A DNA stretch of 64,000 nt from Nitrosomonas sp. (GCA_019635215.1 JAHBZZ010000013.1:21511-85510); one strand, 5' to 3'; shown: positions 18,103 to 27,861, counted from the stretch's first letter. Notes: generated from the sequence alone by a model not told the origin. Translations and numbers: made by a program.

Positions 18103-18186
18103 GCTATAGAACTCACGCGAAATCCATACCTGACAAAGCGCTGTGCCAGACTCCGCTACACCCCGCCAGTGAGCTGTATCGTTAGC
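18103..18186 (+). repeat. Decayed attC-like site
   Basis: Downstream of the ATPase gene, GCTA-TAGA-ACTCAC pairs imperfectly with GTGAGC-TGTATC-GTTAGC about 65 bases away. The arrangement (inverted outer and inner boxes, 3' end GTTAGC) resembles an attC site, but the outer 5' core is degenerate. Low confidence. Confidence 0.35.
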
Positions 18187-18203
18187 ACTTAGAAAGATCC
18201 AGA

Positions 18204-18848
18204 ATGCCACAACCTACATCTACCTGGCTTCAGCGCCTTCGCCCGGAAGATCCGCGGCGTATTAAGGTATTTCGAGCAAAGCTCGAAGACCTCACGTGGG
18301 ATAAACAAAATGCTTTGAAATCGCTTTCCACACTCTTCGCCGCTGTTGATGATCTTGCCGAAGCGGAAGTTCATTATTACTACCGCCGCAGAGGAACCCG
18401 GGCGTGGATTTCGGGAGTAACGCGTACTGGTGCCTGGTTACTCGGGACTGTCGGATTGCTGCTGCCGTTGCTTGCAGGAACGGATGCACCTATATTCAAA
18501 GACTGGGGACAGTACGGATACGCGTTTCTTGCTGCAGCGGCGAGTTGTCTCGCGGCCAATGCTCTGTTCGGTGGCACGGAGGGGCATATCCGGTTTGTTT
18601 CGACGCAACTTGAACTCGAAAGGCTGATCACTACGTCCCGTGTCGAATGGTGCAAGTACCTGGCGGGTCCGCATGAAACCGATGACGACCTTGTTGAAGG
18701 GTTCACCATCATTCTGGGTTATGCCAGCGCACTGTATACTGCCACAATCACCGAGACAGGCCGTTGGGGTGAAACGCTTTTGGTTGAGCTGGCGAAGTTT
18801 CAGAAATCAATCGAGGCGAAGAGCAGCACATCCGACAAAGAAAAATGA
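18204..18848 (+). CDS. SLATT-domain membrane protein
   Basis: 214 residues. A charged helical N-terminus ends in YYYRRRGTRAW, two hydrophobic helices follow (about residues 72-92 and 107-127), then a helical C-terminus with an LELERLITTSRVEWCKY segment and a second amphipathic stretch. This matches the SLATT family, predicted two-helix membrane proteins often paired with nucleotide-signal or defence enzymes and thought to act as pore-forming effectors. Its stop overlaps the start of the aadA-like gene (ATGA), so the two are translationally coupled. Family assignment is by pattern. Confidence 0.6.
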   Translation: MPQPTSTWLQRLRPEDPRRIKVFRAKLEDLTWDKQNALKSLSTLFAAVDDLAEAEVHYYYRRRGTRAWISGVTRTGAWLLGTVGLLLPLLAGTDAPIFKDWGQYGYAFLAAAASCLAANALFGGTEGHIRFVSTQLELERLITTSRVEWCKYLAGPHETDDDLVEGFTIILGYASALYTATITETGRWGETLLVELAKFQKSIEAKSSTSDKEK

Positions 18849-19642
18849 CCCGATTGCCCGCTCAAATCACAGAGCAGGTGTCACAGGCGTTCAGCGTAAT
18901 CGAACGCTATCTGGCATCAACGCTGCAGGCCATCCATCTGTTCGGCTCCGCAATTGAAGGTGGCCTGAAGCCGCACAGCGATATTGACCTGCTGGTTACC
19001 GTGCATACTCCGCCTGATGAGACTGTCCGGCGGGCACTCTTATCCGAGCTGTTGACGGTTTCGGCGCCACCGGGCAGCAACGGGACCTGGCGTCCCCTGG
19101 AAGTGACCGTTGTTGCGTACCATGAAGTGGTACCCTGGCGCTATCCGGCCAGGCGGGAACTCCAATTCGGAGAATGGTTACGGCAAGACCTGCTTTCGGG
19201 GATTTTCGAGCCTGCGGTTCCGGATGCCGATCTTGCAATTCTGTTGACGATGGCGAGACAACGCAGCATTGCTTTAGCCGGTCCAACGGCGGATGCACTC
19301 TTCCAGCCGGTGCCCGGGCAGGATTTTTCCAAGGCGCTGTCCGATACCCTAACGTTGTGGAATTCACCCCCGGATTGGGCCGGTGACGAGCGGAATGTCG
19401 TACTCGCATTGGCCCGCATCTGGTACAGCGCTGCAACCGGGCGGATCGCGCCAAAAGATGTTGCCGCCGCCTGGGTGTTGGAACGCTCGCCCACCGGATA
19501 TAAACCCCTATTGCATAGCGCCCGGCAGGCATATCTGGGACACAATGAAGACAATCTGGCTGCGTATGCGGATCAAACGACAGCGTTCATTCTTTTTGCC
19601 AAATCCATGATCGTTGATTTGCTGGATGCGCCGCAAGCATAA
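18845..19642 (+). CDS. aadA: AadA-type aminoglycoside O-nucleotidyltransferase
   Basis: 265 residues, the usual AadA length. The polymerase-beta-like nucleotidyltransferase motif is complete: HLFGSAIEGGLKPHSDIDLL, with Gly34-Ser35 and Asp46/Asp48. PWRYPARRELQFGEW and NSPPDWAGDERNVVL are near-identical to ANT(3'')-I enzymes that adenylylate streptomycin and spectinomycin; IWYSAATGRIAPKDVAA continues the match. The protein is clearly divergent from clinical alleles elsewhere, so the drug range needs testing. Gene context (attC-like sites upstream, coupled SLATT gene) is consistent with an integron-derived cassette, though no convincing attC follows it. Confidence 0.9.
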   Translation: MTRLPAQITEQVSQAFSVIERYLASTLQAIHLFGSAIEGGLKPHSDIDLLVTVHTPPDETVRRALLSELLTVSAPPGSNGTWRPLEVTVVAYHEVVPWRYPARRELQFGEWLRQDLLSGIFEPAVPDADLAILLTMARQRSIALAGPTADALFQPVPGQDFSKALSDTLTLWNSPPDWAGDERNVVLALARIWYSAATGRIAPKDVAAAWVLERSPTGYKPLLHSARQAYLGHNEDNLAAYADQTTAFILFAKSMIVDLLDAPQA

Positions 19643-19732
19643 TTTTAAGCAGGCATTTTCTTACGTCGGGCTGTATTCAATGACTGATGCCTGATTCCAG
19701 TTTTGTCAGCGGCAATGATCGCCGATAAGATA

Positions 19733-20491
19733 TTAACCAAATCCCGGCCAGTAATGGCTGTCGGGTAAAGGTCGTTTGCCGAAAATCGCTTGTCCCACGC
19801 GCACGACGGTTGCGCCCTCTTCTATCGCCAGTTCGAAGTCGCCAGACATGCCCATGGACAGTTCGTCAAACGACAACCCCGCCGGTGCGTTCTGGCGCAG
19901 CCGTTCCTGCAGTTCACGCATTCTGATAAAGCAGGCGCGCACGCGTTCGTGGTCGGTGGAAAAAATCGCCAGCGTCATCAGCCCTTTAACCTGGAGTGAA
20001 GCATAATCCGGCAGTTGCCGGACGAAATCTTCCACTTCTTCCGGCGGCAAGCCGAATTTACTGGCTTCACCCGAGCTGTTGACCTGCACGTAAACATCCA
20101 TACCGCGACCAGCGGCCTGCAGGCGTTTGTCGAGTTCGGCGGCGACTTTAAGGCTGTCGAGCGCCTGAAATTCATGCGCGAAACGGGTGATGTATTTGAC
20201 CTTGTTGGTTTGCAGGTGGCCGATGACGCACCATTTGATCGCGAGATCGTTAAGCAGCTCGGATTTTTCACGCGCTTCCTGTACCTTGTTTTCCCCCATT
20301 TCCTCGCATCCGGCGGCAAAAGCGATACGCAGCCGCTCCGCCGGTACGGTTTTGGTGACCGGCAGCAAGCGCACGGACGAGGGCTCGCGCCCGGCTTTGG
20401 CGCAGGCATCGGCTATTTTTTGTTGTATCGTTGCCAGATTGGTTTTAATTTCGTTGAGTTGCTGTTCTGCCGATGCTGTCGCTGCTTCCAA
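19733..20491 (-). CDS. yggS: YggS-family PLP homeostasis protein
   Basis: 252 residues, a single TIM barrel of the alanine-racemase fold type. PLP-binding Lys47 lies in LLPVTKTVP; further family motifs are GENKVQEAREK, WCVIGHLQTNK, QVNSSGEASKFGL, GLMTLA and LSMGMSGDFELAIEEGAT. These proteins bind pyridoxal phosphate without known catalysis and keep PLP and amino acid pools balanced. Translation starts at TTG 20491, with AGGAG at good distance; no ATG is available nearby. Last gene of a minus-strand run with the NTF2-like gene and metG. Confidence 0.93.
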   Translation of the reverse strand: MEAATASAEQQLNEIKTNLATIQQKIADACAKAGREPSSVRLLPVTKTVPAERLRIAFAAGCEEMGENKVQEAREKSELLNDLAIKWCVIGHLQTNKVKYITRFAHEFQALDSLKVAAELDKRLQAAGRGMDVYVQVNSSGEASKFGLPPEEVEDFVRQLPDYASLQVKGLMTLAIFSTDHERVRACFIRMRELQERLRQNAPAGLSFDELSMGMSGDFELAIEEGATVVRVGQAIFGKRPLPDSHYWPGFG

Positions 20492-20500
20492 TTTGTTCTC

Positions 20501-20893
20501 CTAAACGCGTTGTGTTGCCTGATGAAAAACCATTTTCCAGTGATCGCCGCACCGTTGCCAGACGGAACTCCGGATCGATCCCCGGTATTCTTTTTGCTCG
20601 TTATAGTCCTTGCCGCTTGTTTGCACTGGATCGTGCCTGACTGCACGGTAAACCGCTATGACCATATCATTCGATAAGGGCTTGATACGGAAATCCATCA
20701 GTGACCATTGCTCTGTACTGTCTTTGTTCAGCAGCCATGCCACTGCTTGCTGTCTGGAATGCGCTTGGCCGTCGCTGCCGATTTCTTCAAATCCACCGTC
20801 CAACAGTTCATCGATGGCCGTTGGATTGGCACGCATATCCGTATGCAGCAGCTTTAACTCCAACTGCATGATCTGCGCGGCAAGCGGTTCCAT
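20501..20893 (-). CDS. NTF2-like (DUF4440-type) protein
   Basis: 130 residues. LLHTDMRANPTAIDELLDGGFEEIGSDGQ and a WSLMDFRIKPLSNDMVIAVYRA strand pair, ending in SVWQRCGDHWKMVFHQAT, are typical of cone-shaped NTF2-like proteins of the DUF4440 group. No catalytic set can be assigned. It sits 9 bases upstream of the yggS start and 17 bases after metG, so it is probably cotranscribed with both. Confidence 0.75.
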   Translation of the reverse strand: MEPLAAQIMQLELKLLHTDMRANPTAIDELLDGGFEEIGSDGQAHSRQQAVAWLLNKDSTEQWSLMDFRIKPLSNDMVIAVYRAVRHDPVQTSGKDYNEQKEYRGSIRSSVWQRCGDHWKMVFHQATQRV

Positions 20894-20910
20894 AAGGTGC
20901 CGAATAATCG

Positions 20911-23034
20911 CTACTTGACGCGCATACCTGGCTGCGCACCGGTATCGGGGCTGAGAATGAACAATTCCTTGCCGCCGTTACCGGCGGCGACTACCATGCC
21001 TTCCGACAAGCCGAATTTCATCTGGCGCGGCGCCAGGTTGGCGACCATGACAGTCATGCGTCCTTTCAATTGTTCCGGGTCATAAGCCGATTTAATGCCG
21101 GCAAATACCGTGCGCTGTTCGCTGCCGATATCGAGTGTCAGTTTCAACAGCTTTTCCGCGCCTTCGACATGCTCGGCATTAACGATTTCCGCCACGCGCA
21201 AATCAATTTTGCTGAAATCGTCAATCGTTATAGTTCCGGCAATCGGGGCAACGGTTTTTGGCTTGTCATCCGCTACGGCTTTGGCAGTAGTTGTGGCACC
21301 GGATTGCTCAGTCGAAAGGCTCTGTTTGTTCGCAGCTACAAGCGCATCGATTTGTTTGCTTTCGATGCGCGTCAATAGGTGTTGATACGCATGAATCGTA
21401 TGCCCGGCGGGTAGTAGCAACTGCGATACCGGTTCGTTCGCGGCAAGGCATGGCCAGATCAGTTTGTTGCAATTCAAAAAGCACTCCACCTGCCGGATGG
21501 TTTCCGGCAGAATCGGTTTCAGATAACGCGCGAGCAGATAAAAAAGCTGAATGCCCAGACTGCAAGTGCGTTGCAGGTCGGCATCCCTGCCCGCCTCCCT
21601 AGCGATTTCCCACGGTGCCATTGTATGAATCATTTCGTTGGCTTCATCGGCAAATTTCATGATCAGGCGCACCGCAAGCGAGAAATCACGTGCTTCAAAT
21701 GCCTGTTCAATGGCATCCGGCCGCCAGCCGGAAAACCGTTCATCAACAGTTTGCTGCAAAGCCTTGTAGCCTTCCCCGTCGACCAATCTACCATCAAAAC
21801 GTTTGGTGATAAATCCAGCACAGCGGCTGGCGATATTGATGAATTTGCCGACCAGATCGGAATTGACGCGCGCGATAAAATCGTCCAGATTCAGATCGAT
21901 GTCCTCCATGCTGCCGTTCAGTTTTGCCGCGTAATAATAGCGCAGCCATTCCGGATTCAAACCCTGCTTGAGATAACTGTGCGCCGTGATGAACGTACCG
22001 CGCGACTTGCTCATTTTTTCACCGTTAACTGTCAGGAAACCATGCGCAAAAATCTGCGTCGGTGTACGATAACCGGAATGCTCGAGCATCGCAGGCCAGA
22101 ACAAGGCATGGAAATACAGAATATCCTTGCCGATGAAATGGTAGAGTTCTGTTTCCGTTTCCCTGTGCCAGTAGGCATCAAAATCGATATTCTCGCGCAC
22201 ACACAAATGCTTGAAGCTGCCCATATAGCCAATCGGTGCATCGAGCCAGACATAGAAATATTTGCCGGGTGCATCGGGAATTTCAAAACCAAAATAAGGC
22301 GCATCGCGCGAAATATCCCAATCGGACATTTTATTTTCCCCGGCATCGCCAAGCCATTCATGCATTTTATTGGCCGCTTCCGGCTGCAAATGGCCTGCAC
22401 GCGTCCAGCGGCGCAGGAAATCGACGCAACGCTCATCCGACAAGCTGAAAAAATAATGCTCCGATGATTTTTTCACCGGCGTGGCACCTGAAACCGCGGA
22501 ATACGGATTTTTCAACTCGGTCGGCGTATAAGCGGCGCCGCAGACTTCGCAAGAATCGCCATACTGATCCTTTGCCGAACATTTGGGACATTCGCCTTTG
22601 ACGAAACGATCCGGCAAAAACATGTTGCGCTGCGGATCATACAGTTGTTCAATGCCGCGCACTGTGATCAGTCCGGCCGCTTTCAGCTTCTGGTAAATCA
22701 CTTCTGAGTAATGGCGTGTTTCATCGGAATGCGTGCTGTAATAATTATCGAAATGAATATGAAAACCGGTGAAGTCATCATAATGCTCGTCATGCACGCG
22801 GGCGATCAGCGCTTCCGGTGTGATGCCTTCCTTTTCGGCGCGCAGCATAATCGGCGTGCCGTGCGTATCATCAGCACAGACATAGTACACCGCGTGCCCG
22901 CGCATTTTCTGGAAACGCACCCAGATATCCGTCTGGATATATTCCACAAGATGGCCCAGATGGATACTGCCATTGGCATAAGGCAGCGCCGAAGTCACCA
23001 GAATTTTCCGCTTGTTCATTGTGTTGTTTGTCAT
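20911..23034 (-). CDS. metG: Methionyl-tRNA synthetase
   Basis: 707 residues, the long form. It charges tRNA-Met with methionine. HLGH at residues 25-28 is the HIGH motif and KMSKS (near residue 341) is intact. A zinc knuckle of CPKC and CEVC is present near residues 144-165. The C-terminal 110 residues ([15 protein letters not shown] onward) form the Trbp111-like tRNA-binding dimerisation domain after a linker rich in Ala, Thr and Lys. The start is ATG 23034, with a second in-frame ATG five codons in. Divergent from mrp across 133 bases that should hold both promoters. Confidence 0.97.
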   Translation of the reverse strand: MTNNTMNKRKILVTSALPYANGSIHLGHLVEYIQTDIWVRFQKMRGHAVYYVCADDTHGTPIMLRAEKEGITPEALIARVHDEHYDDFTGFHIHFDNYYSTHSDETRHYSEVIYQKLKAAGLITVRGIEQLYDPQRNMFLPDRFVKGECPKCSAKDQYGDSCEVCGAAYTPTELKNPYSAVSGATPVKKSSEHYFFSLSDERCVDFLRRWTRAGHLQPEAANKMHEWLGDAGENKMSDWDISRDAPYFGFEIPDAPGKYFYVWLDAPIGYMGSFKHLCVRENIDFDAYWHRETETELYHFIGKDILYFHALFWPAMLEHSGYRTPTQIFAHGFLTVNGEKMSKSRGTFITAHSYLKQGLNPEWLRYYYAAKLNGSMEDIDLNLDDFIARVNSDLVGKFINIASRCAGFITKRFDGRLVDGEGYKALQQTVDERFSGWRPDAIEQAFEARDFSLAVRLIMKFADEANEMIHTMAPWEIAREAGRDADLQRTCSLGIQLFYLLARYLKPILPETIRQVECFLNCNKLIWPCLAANEPVSQLLLPAGHTIHAYQHLLTRIESKQIDALVAANKQSLSTEQSGATTTAKAVADDKPKTVAPIAGTITIDDFSKIDLRVAEIVNAEHVEGAEKLLKLTLDIGSEQRTVFAGIKSAYDPEQLKGRMTVMVANLAPRQMKFGLSEGMVVAAGNGGKELFILSPDTGAQPGMRVK

Positions 23035-23167
23035 TTAGTCGAGTATGAGATTGACGCCTATTCTAACAAATTGTGCGCAAGACCTGATATTTGTTACCAT
23101 GCCAATTTCAAATGATTACATGCCTGCGCTCCGGTCAATGAGCGGCAGCCGTTTGAGGAGTTTTCTA

Positions 23168-24256
23168 GTGACCATTTCTGAACAACACATTCAATCCATA
23201 CTGAGCACGATTATTGATCCGACAACCGGGAAAAATTATGTCACCGCCGGTGCAATCAAAAATATTCGAATTGACGGCAATGACGTTGCGCTTGATGCCG
23301 AACTGGGCTACCCGGCCAACAGCGTCAAGACCGATGTACAGCAGCAAATCGCCACTGCGCTGCAAGCGATTCCCGGTATCGGCAAAATCAGCGTTACCGC
23401 AAGCAGCAAAATTGTGCCGCATGGCGTGCAAGGCGGCGTCAAACTGATACCCGGCATCAAAAATATTATCGCCGTAGCTTCAGGCAAAGGCGGTGTCGGC
23501 AAGTCGGCAACCGCAGTCAATCTGGCGCTGGCGCTGGCCGCTGAAGGTGCTAATGTCGGTATTCTGGATGCCGATATTTACGGCCCGTCACAGCCGCAGA
23601 TGCTCGGTATCACTCAGAAGCCCGACTCGCTTGACGGCAAATCGATGGAACCCGTGATAGCCCATGGCATACAAGCCATGTCCATCGGGTTGCTGATTGA
23701 TATCGAAACACCGATGGTATGGCGCGGACCGATGGTCACCCAGGCATTGCAGCAACTGCTGAATGACACCAACTGGAAAGACCTGGATTACCTGATTGTC
23801 GACATGCCTCCTGGTACCGGTGATATCCAACTGACACTGGCGCAGAAAATACCCGTAACCGGCGCGGTTATCGTCACCACACCGCAGGATATCGCCCTGC
23901 TGGATGCACGCAAAGGACTGAAAATGTTTGAGAAGGTCGGTATTCCGATTTTCGGTATTATTGAAAACATGAGTACACATACCTGCTCCCAATGCGGCCA
24001 TACGGAATCGATTTTCGGCACCGGCGGCGGTGAAAAAATGTGCCGCGATTATCAGGTCGACTTCCTCGGTGCATTGCCCCTGGACATCAAAATCCGCGAA
24101 CATACAGACAGTGGCAGACCCAGCGTCATCGCCGAACCTGACAGTCAGATTGCACAGACTTACCGCCTGATTGCACGCAAGGTTGCCGTAAAAGTAGCCG
24201 AATCAGCCGAAGATCACTCAGCGGTATTCGCCAAGATCATTATGGAAGATGACTGA
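23168..24256 (+). CDS. mrp: Mrp/NBP35-family iron-sulfur cluster carrier ATPase
   Basis: 362 residues from GTG 23168, which follows GAGG by a normal distance; a longer frame upstream has no family-like sequence and is rejected. An N-terminal MIP18-like domain (residues 1-85) precedes a P-loop ATPase with a deviant Walker A ([19 protein letters not shown], about residue 106) and [13 protein letters not shown]. The C-terminal pair in CSQCGH (about residue 272) binds a bridging 4Fe-4S cluster at the dimer interface. The stop and the dcd start share one base. Confidence 0.95.
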   Translation: MTISEQHIQSILSTIIDPTTGKNYVTAGAIKNIRIDGNDVALDAELGYPANSVKTDVQQQIATALQAIPGIGKISVTASSKIVPHGVQGGVKLIPGIKNIIAVASGKGGVGKSATAVNLALALAAEGANVGILDADIYGPSQPQMLGITQKPDSLDGKSMEPVIAHGIQAMSIGLLIDIETPMVWRGPMVTQALQQLLNDTNWKDLDYLIVDMPPGTGDIQLTLAQKIPVTGAVIVTTPQDIALLDARKGLKMFEKVGIPIFGIIENMSTHTCSQCGHTESIFGTGGGEKMCRDYQVDFLGALPLDIKIREHTDSGRPSVIAEPDSQIAQTYRLIARKVAVKVAESAEDHSAVFAKIIMEDD

Positions 24257-24822
24257 TGACGATCAAATCAGACAAATGGATACGGCATATGGCGCTCGAA
24301 CATGGCATGATCGAACCGTTCGAGCCCGAACAGATCCGCCACAAGGATAATCAACGCATTGTCTCTTATGGTACATCAAGCTATGGCTATGATATACGCT
24401 GCTCGGACGAATTCAAATTGTTCACCAATATCAACACGACTATCGTCGATCCGAAAAATTTCGACTCGAATTCGTTCGTCGATGTTAAAAATGATATCTG
24501 CATTATTCCACCTAATTCATTTGCGCTTGCCCGTACAGTCGAATACTTCCGCATTCCACGCAATATCCTGACTATCTGCCTGGGCAAGTCGACGTATGCG
24601 CGCTGCGGTATCATCGTCAATGTCACACCTTTTGAACCCGAATGGGAAGGCTATGTTACACTGGAGTTTTCCAATACGACCCCGCTGCCCGCGAAAATCT
24701 ATGCCAATGAAGGTGTCGCCCAGGTCATTTTCTTCGAATCGAACGAAGTCTGCGAAACATCCTATAAAGACCGCGGCGGTAAATATCAGGGCCAAAGCGG
24801 CGTCACTTTACCGAAAATCTGA
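24256..24822 (+). CDS. dcd: dCTP deaminase
   Basis: 188 residues, full family length. It deaminates dCTP to dUTP, feeding dTMP synthesis. Family signatures are [28 protein letters not shown] (containing the catalytic Glu and substrate-binding Arg), [20 protein letters not shown] and the C-terminal [12 protein letters not shown] that closes over the nucleotide. Begins on the last base of the mrp stop, so translation is coupled. Confidence 0.96.
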   Translation: MTIKSDKWIRHMALEHGMIEPFEPEQIRHKDNQRIVSYGTSSYGYDIRCSDEFKLFTNINTTIVDPKNFDSNSFVDVKNDICIIPPNSFALARTVEYFRIPRNILTICLGKSTYARCGIIVNVTPFEPEWEGYVTLEFSNTTPLPAKIYANEGVAQVIFFESNEVCETSYKDRGGKYQGQSGVTLPKI

Positions 24823-24838
24823 CGGAGGCAATATTCCT

Positions 24839-25426
24839 ATGACGAAGCCATTCAACTTTTCAGCCAACCCCGGAAATCCGGCATTGGGGTGGATGACATT
24901 CCTTTCAGTCATGTTGATTTCAGTTGCGGTTACTGCCGGACAATCCGCGAATAACAACGATGATCCGCTTAAAAACATTGAAATTTCAGGTATCTCGCTC
25001 GCAATGCCGCTTGATAAAATTACCGGCATTCTCACTGCGCAGGGCTACAGCGCAGTGAGCAGCCGGTTGTTCACCAAACAAGGCGAACTGCAAAATAACC
25101 GCAGAACCGTTTTCAGAATAGAAATCGAAGATAATGCTGACTCGCGCCAGATTACCTATTACCGCAGCCTGAGCGGCGGACGTGTCAAAACTGCTGGGGG
25201 CGACAGGCCGATCCCGGAATATGAAGTGGATATAGCACGACAATTCTACCAACTGATGTGTGAAAATATTACGGAAAATGTAATGAAAGAACGGCAATGT
25301 GAGCCACAAACCGAATATAACATCACTGCAGGCAATGGTCGATTTGTTCAGATTAACGATCGCTATTCGATGCAGCTCAATGCCACTGCCGCAAACAGCG
25401 CAATCGGTATACGTTATACATATTGA
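24839..25426 (+). CDS. Exported protein of unknown function
   Basis: 195 residues from ATG 24839, behind a GGAGG site just after dcd. A hydrophobic segment at residues 18-38 (WMTFLSVMLISVAVTAGQS) is a likely uncleaved or late signal peptide, so the product is periplasmic or membrane-tethered. The mature part has an ISLAMPLDKITGILTAQGYS start resembling small domains that follow a short-period repeat, and two Cys (CENITE, QCEPQ) that could form a disulfide. Family not recognised. Probably cotranscribed with mrp and dcd. Confidence 0.65.
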   Translation: MTKPFNFSANPGNPALGWMTFLSVMLISVAVTAGQSANNNDDPLKNIEISGISLAMPLDKITGILTAQGYSAVSSRLFTKQGELQNNRRTVFRIEIEDNADSRQITYYRSLSGGRVKTAGGDRPIPEYEVDIARQFYQLMCENITENVMKERQCEPQTEYNITAGNGRFVQINDRYSMQLNATAANSAIGIRYTY

Positions 25427-25541
25427 CCGATTTTTCATAAAAAAAACAGCATCGGCAAAGTTGCTCAAAACTACTTTCTGGTTTATCCTTGCCTCCCCAT
25501 AAGGGCGAGATGCCTTTGAGCTTTGAGTGAAACATTCCAGT

Positions 25542-25633
25542 GGAGAAGTGACCGAGCGGCTGAAGGTGCACGCCTGGAAAGCGTGTGTACGGCTCAAACC
25601 GTACCGCGGGTTCGAATCCCGCCTTCTCCGCCA
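25542..25633 (+). tRNA. tRNA-Ser (anticodon GGA)
   Basis: A 92-base class II tRNA. Acceptor GGAGAAG pairs with CTTCTCC at 25623-25629, followed by G and an encoded CCA. The anticodon loop CTGGAAA gives GGA at 25576-25578. A long variable arm (TGTGTACGG-CTCAAA-CCGTAC region) is typical of tRNA-Ser, and the T-loop TTCGAAT is normal. It marks the boundary between core genes and island DNA on its 3' side. Confidence 0.97.
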
Positions 25634-25671
25634 TAATATTGTTATATATCAATAATTTAATTAATTAATAC

Positions 25672-25740
25672 TGACCGTATTTTGGCATTTTTGGTCATGT
25701 TTTGGCATAGCTTGGTCAGCATTTTGGTCAGCATTTAGAG
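25672..25740. repeat. TTTTGGTCA/TTTTGGCAT short repeats next to the tRNA
   Basis: At least five imperfect copies of TTTTGGYMW-type words (TTTTGGCAT, TTTTGGTCA, TTTTGGCAT, CTTGGTCAGCA, TTTTGGTCAGCA) within 70 bases just downstream of tRNA-Ser. Such clusters beside a tRNA 3' end resemble arm-type binding sites of tyrosine recombinases at the end of an integrated island. No integrase gene follows. Confidence 0.4.
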
Positions 25741-25889
25741 ATGTTTTTTGCACAATTTTTGTGCACATTTATGAATCGATTTTGACTATTTTTTTCAAAA
25801 GAAAAATTAACCTGATCGCTGTAAAAATTACACTGCTTTAATGCATGTGCATTCAAAATTTGAGATAATTATCAATACATAGTTGATAT

Positions 25890-26348
25890 CTCCTGTGCGC
25901 ACGCACAAATGGCAATTCACATCCAGGTTCCGTTACCATGCATTTGGTTGGAATTCAAGACTTCCGATTCAACGGATAAAGGAAGCTTTATCTGAAATCA
26001 AATCATTTGTTCGAAAAGACCCCCATTCTTACGGCAGAAAGCGCAGTAAAGCTACTGGAAAAACTATCTCCAGCATTGGAACAGGTGGATAGTTCATCGG
26101 GGCGATAGGCACTGCTGTCAATCGCGCACTCGATACGCTGGTTCAAATTATTGCAAAAGCAGGTGTTGACATTAAAGTTCGAAAATATTGGCTTGACCGG
26201 CTTTGGACTGCATTTCAGGATGATGAAATTCCGTATCTCGAGTGTTTAGGTGATTACTGGAGTGAATTATGCGTGACCAAAAGAATGGCATCTTCCTGGG
26301 CTGATGAGCTGTTGCCTTTTCTCGAAAATAACTGGAGGGAGTATTAGA
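25890..26348 (+). pseudogene. Decayed gene of unrecognised family
   Basis: The coding signal jumps frame: a first part (FRYHAFGWNSRLPIQRIKEA) in one frame, a middle part (LTAESAVKLLEKLSPALEQV) in a second, and a long third part, after an in-frame stop, with Trp/Leu-rich sequence (RKYWLDRLWTAFQDDEIPYL) that ends with TAG at the left end of the IS element. At least two frameshifts and one stop make it dead. The family could not be named. Confidence 0.5.
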
Positions 26349-27742
26349 AATTCTGTGTCATTCCTTTATTATTAATATTATAGGAGTGACAAATGAACAA
26401 GACTACATCGCAATTTGATTTTGAAGAAGCCTTGGACGCACTTAAATCAGGACGTGATTTGAATGGAAAAGATGGCATATTGACGCCATTGATCAAACAA
26501 CTCACAGAAGCTGCATTAGCGGCGGAACTTGAGCAGCATATAAAATCCACAGATGAGCAGAACCGGAAGAATGGAGCCACGCCAAAGACCGTAAAGTCGG
26601 CTTCAGGCAGTTTTCAACTGGATACGCCTCGAGACCGCAACGGTACATTTGAGCCGCAGTTGATTAAAAAGCATCAGACTCATCTTACCGATGAAGTCGA
26701 ACGCAAAATTCTATCGTTATTTGCGTTGGGCTCTAGCTATCAGGATATCTCTGGGCATATTGCCGAAATGTACGACATTGACGTTTCATCAGCCACGATC
26801 AGTGCAGTCACTGACAAGCTTATTCCGGAGCTCAGGGAGTGGCAGCAACGGCCATTGGAGAGTCACTATCCGTTCGTGTGGCTGGATGTCATGCATCACA
26901 AGGTGAAAGACGATGGCCGGTATGTCAGCAAGGCTGTCTATACCGTACTCGGCTTAAACATTGAAGGAAAAAAAGAAGTTCTGGGGTTGTATGTATCGGA
27001 AAGTTAAGGTGCCCGGTTCTGGCTTTCCGTACTGACAGACCTGAATAACCTGGCATACAGGATATCCTCATTGCCGCCGTTGAAGGCCTTACGGGCTTTC
27101 CAGAGGCGATCAACAGCATATTTCCTGAAACCGAGATTCAGTAGTGCATCATCCATCAGATCCGCAATTCAATGAAATATGTAGCGTCAAAAAATCAAAA
27201 AGCGTTCATGGCCGATCTGAAGCCGGTATACAAAGCACCGGCCATTGATGCAGCCGAAGATGCGCTTGATGCATTGGAGGCCAAGTGGGGGAAACAGTAT
27301 CCCATCGTGACCCAATCCTGGCGCAACAAATGGGAAAATTTATCGGTATACTTTAAATATCCAGAACCGATACGCCGTGTGATTTATACAACCAATACCA
27401 TTGAAGCCGTACATCGCCAGTTTCGCAAACTGACGAAAACGAAAGGTGGATTTCCGAATGAAAACAGTTTGCTTAAGTTGCTGTATGTTGGCATTAAGAA
27501 CGCCAACTGGAAATGGGCGATGCCCTTTCCAGACTGGAATTTGACATTATCGCAGCTGGCGATATATTTTAAGGGGCGTCTGGATGCAGCACTGGATTTA
27601 TTAATTGATTAGGAATTTTTATAGTGCCGCTGAAAACAGTCAGCCGATCGACACGCACGGTGTCGATAGGTTACCGGTTGAAGTGACTCAACAAGCAAGG
27701 CCCACTTGACAATTTGAAGGTTGATACAGAATTTTGAACACC
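26337..27742 (+). mobile_element. IS256-family insertion sequence, inactive
   Basis: Ends are defined by related terminal inverted repeats: GGGAGTATTAGAAATTCTGTG at 26337, minus its last base, matches the reverse complement of the right end, which reads GGGTGTTCAAAATTCTGTA from 27742. Both share the AAATTCTGT core. The only gene is a broken mutator-type transposase. No 8-9 base target duplication is evident in the flanks, so one end may have been rearranged. Confidence 0.7.
26393..27612 (+). pseudogene. IS256-family transposase, broken
   Basis: The first 204 codons (26393-27004) and a last intact stretch from 27172 encode a mutator-type DDE transposase of normal total length. The PFVWLDVMHHKVKDDGRYVS segment carries the first catalytic Asp, and the IYTTNTIEAVHRQFRKLTK segment carries the Glu and the family signature. 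In between, GAA has become TAA (about 27004), a one-base frameshift occurs near 27050 and a TAG follows near 27148, where a functional copy would read through. The element cannot move by itself. Confidence 0.88.
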
Positions 27743-27800
27743 CTCGACGTGTCGAGACCACAATGTGATGACAAACTCATCCTATCTCCCGAAAGAACTC

Positions 27801-27830
27801 ACATTTGTTCGACAAGCTTGTCAAATGTGA
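27801..27830. promoter_or_regulatory. Nested palindrome upstream of cas2
   Basis: CACATTTG ... CAAATGTG arms enclose a perfect 12-base palindrome GACAAGCTTGTC. It lies 31 bases ahead of the first cas2. It could be a regulator site, a hairpin, or the leftover of a repeat. No second copy was found in the window. Confidence 0.35.
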
Positions 27831-27861
27831 CTCAGCTAGCACATCATCGTAAGCTACTGTC

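Noticed and set aside
19643-19732. Terminator between aadA and yggS
   Set aside because: Short complementary words (AGGCAT/ATGCCT, CGGC/GCCG) exist, but stems are weak and no T-run follows.
23045-23167. Extended N-terminus for Mrp
   Set aside because: The extra 41 residues have no family similarity; GTG 23168 has a proper ribosome site.
27613-27861. Possible CRISPR array next to cas2
   Set aside because: No repeated 25-40 base units; only isolated palindromes and the right end of the IS.
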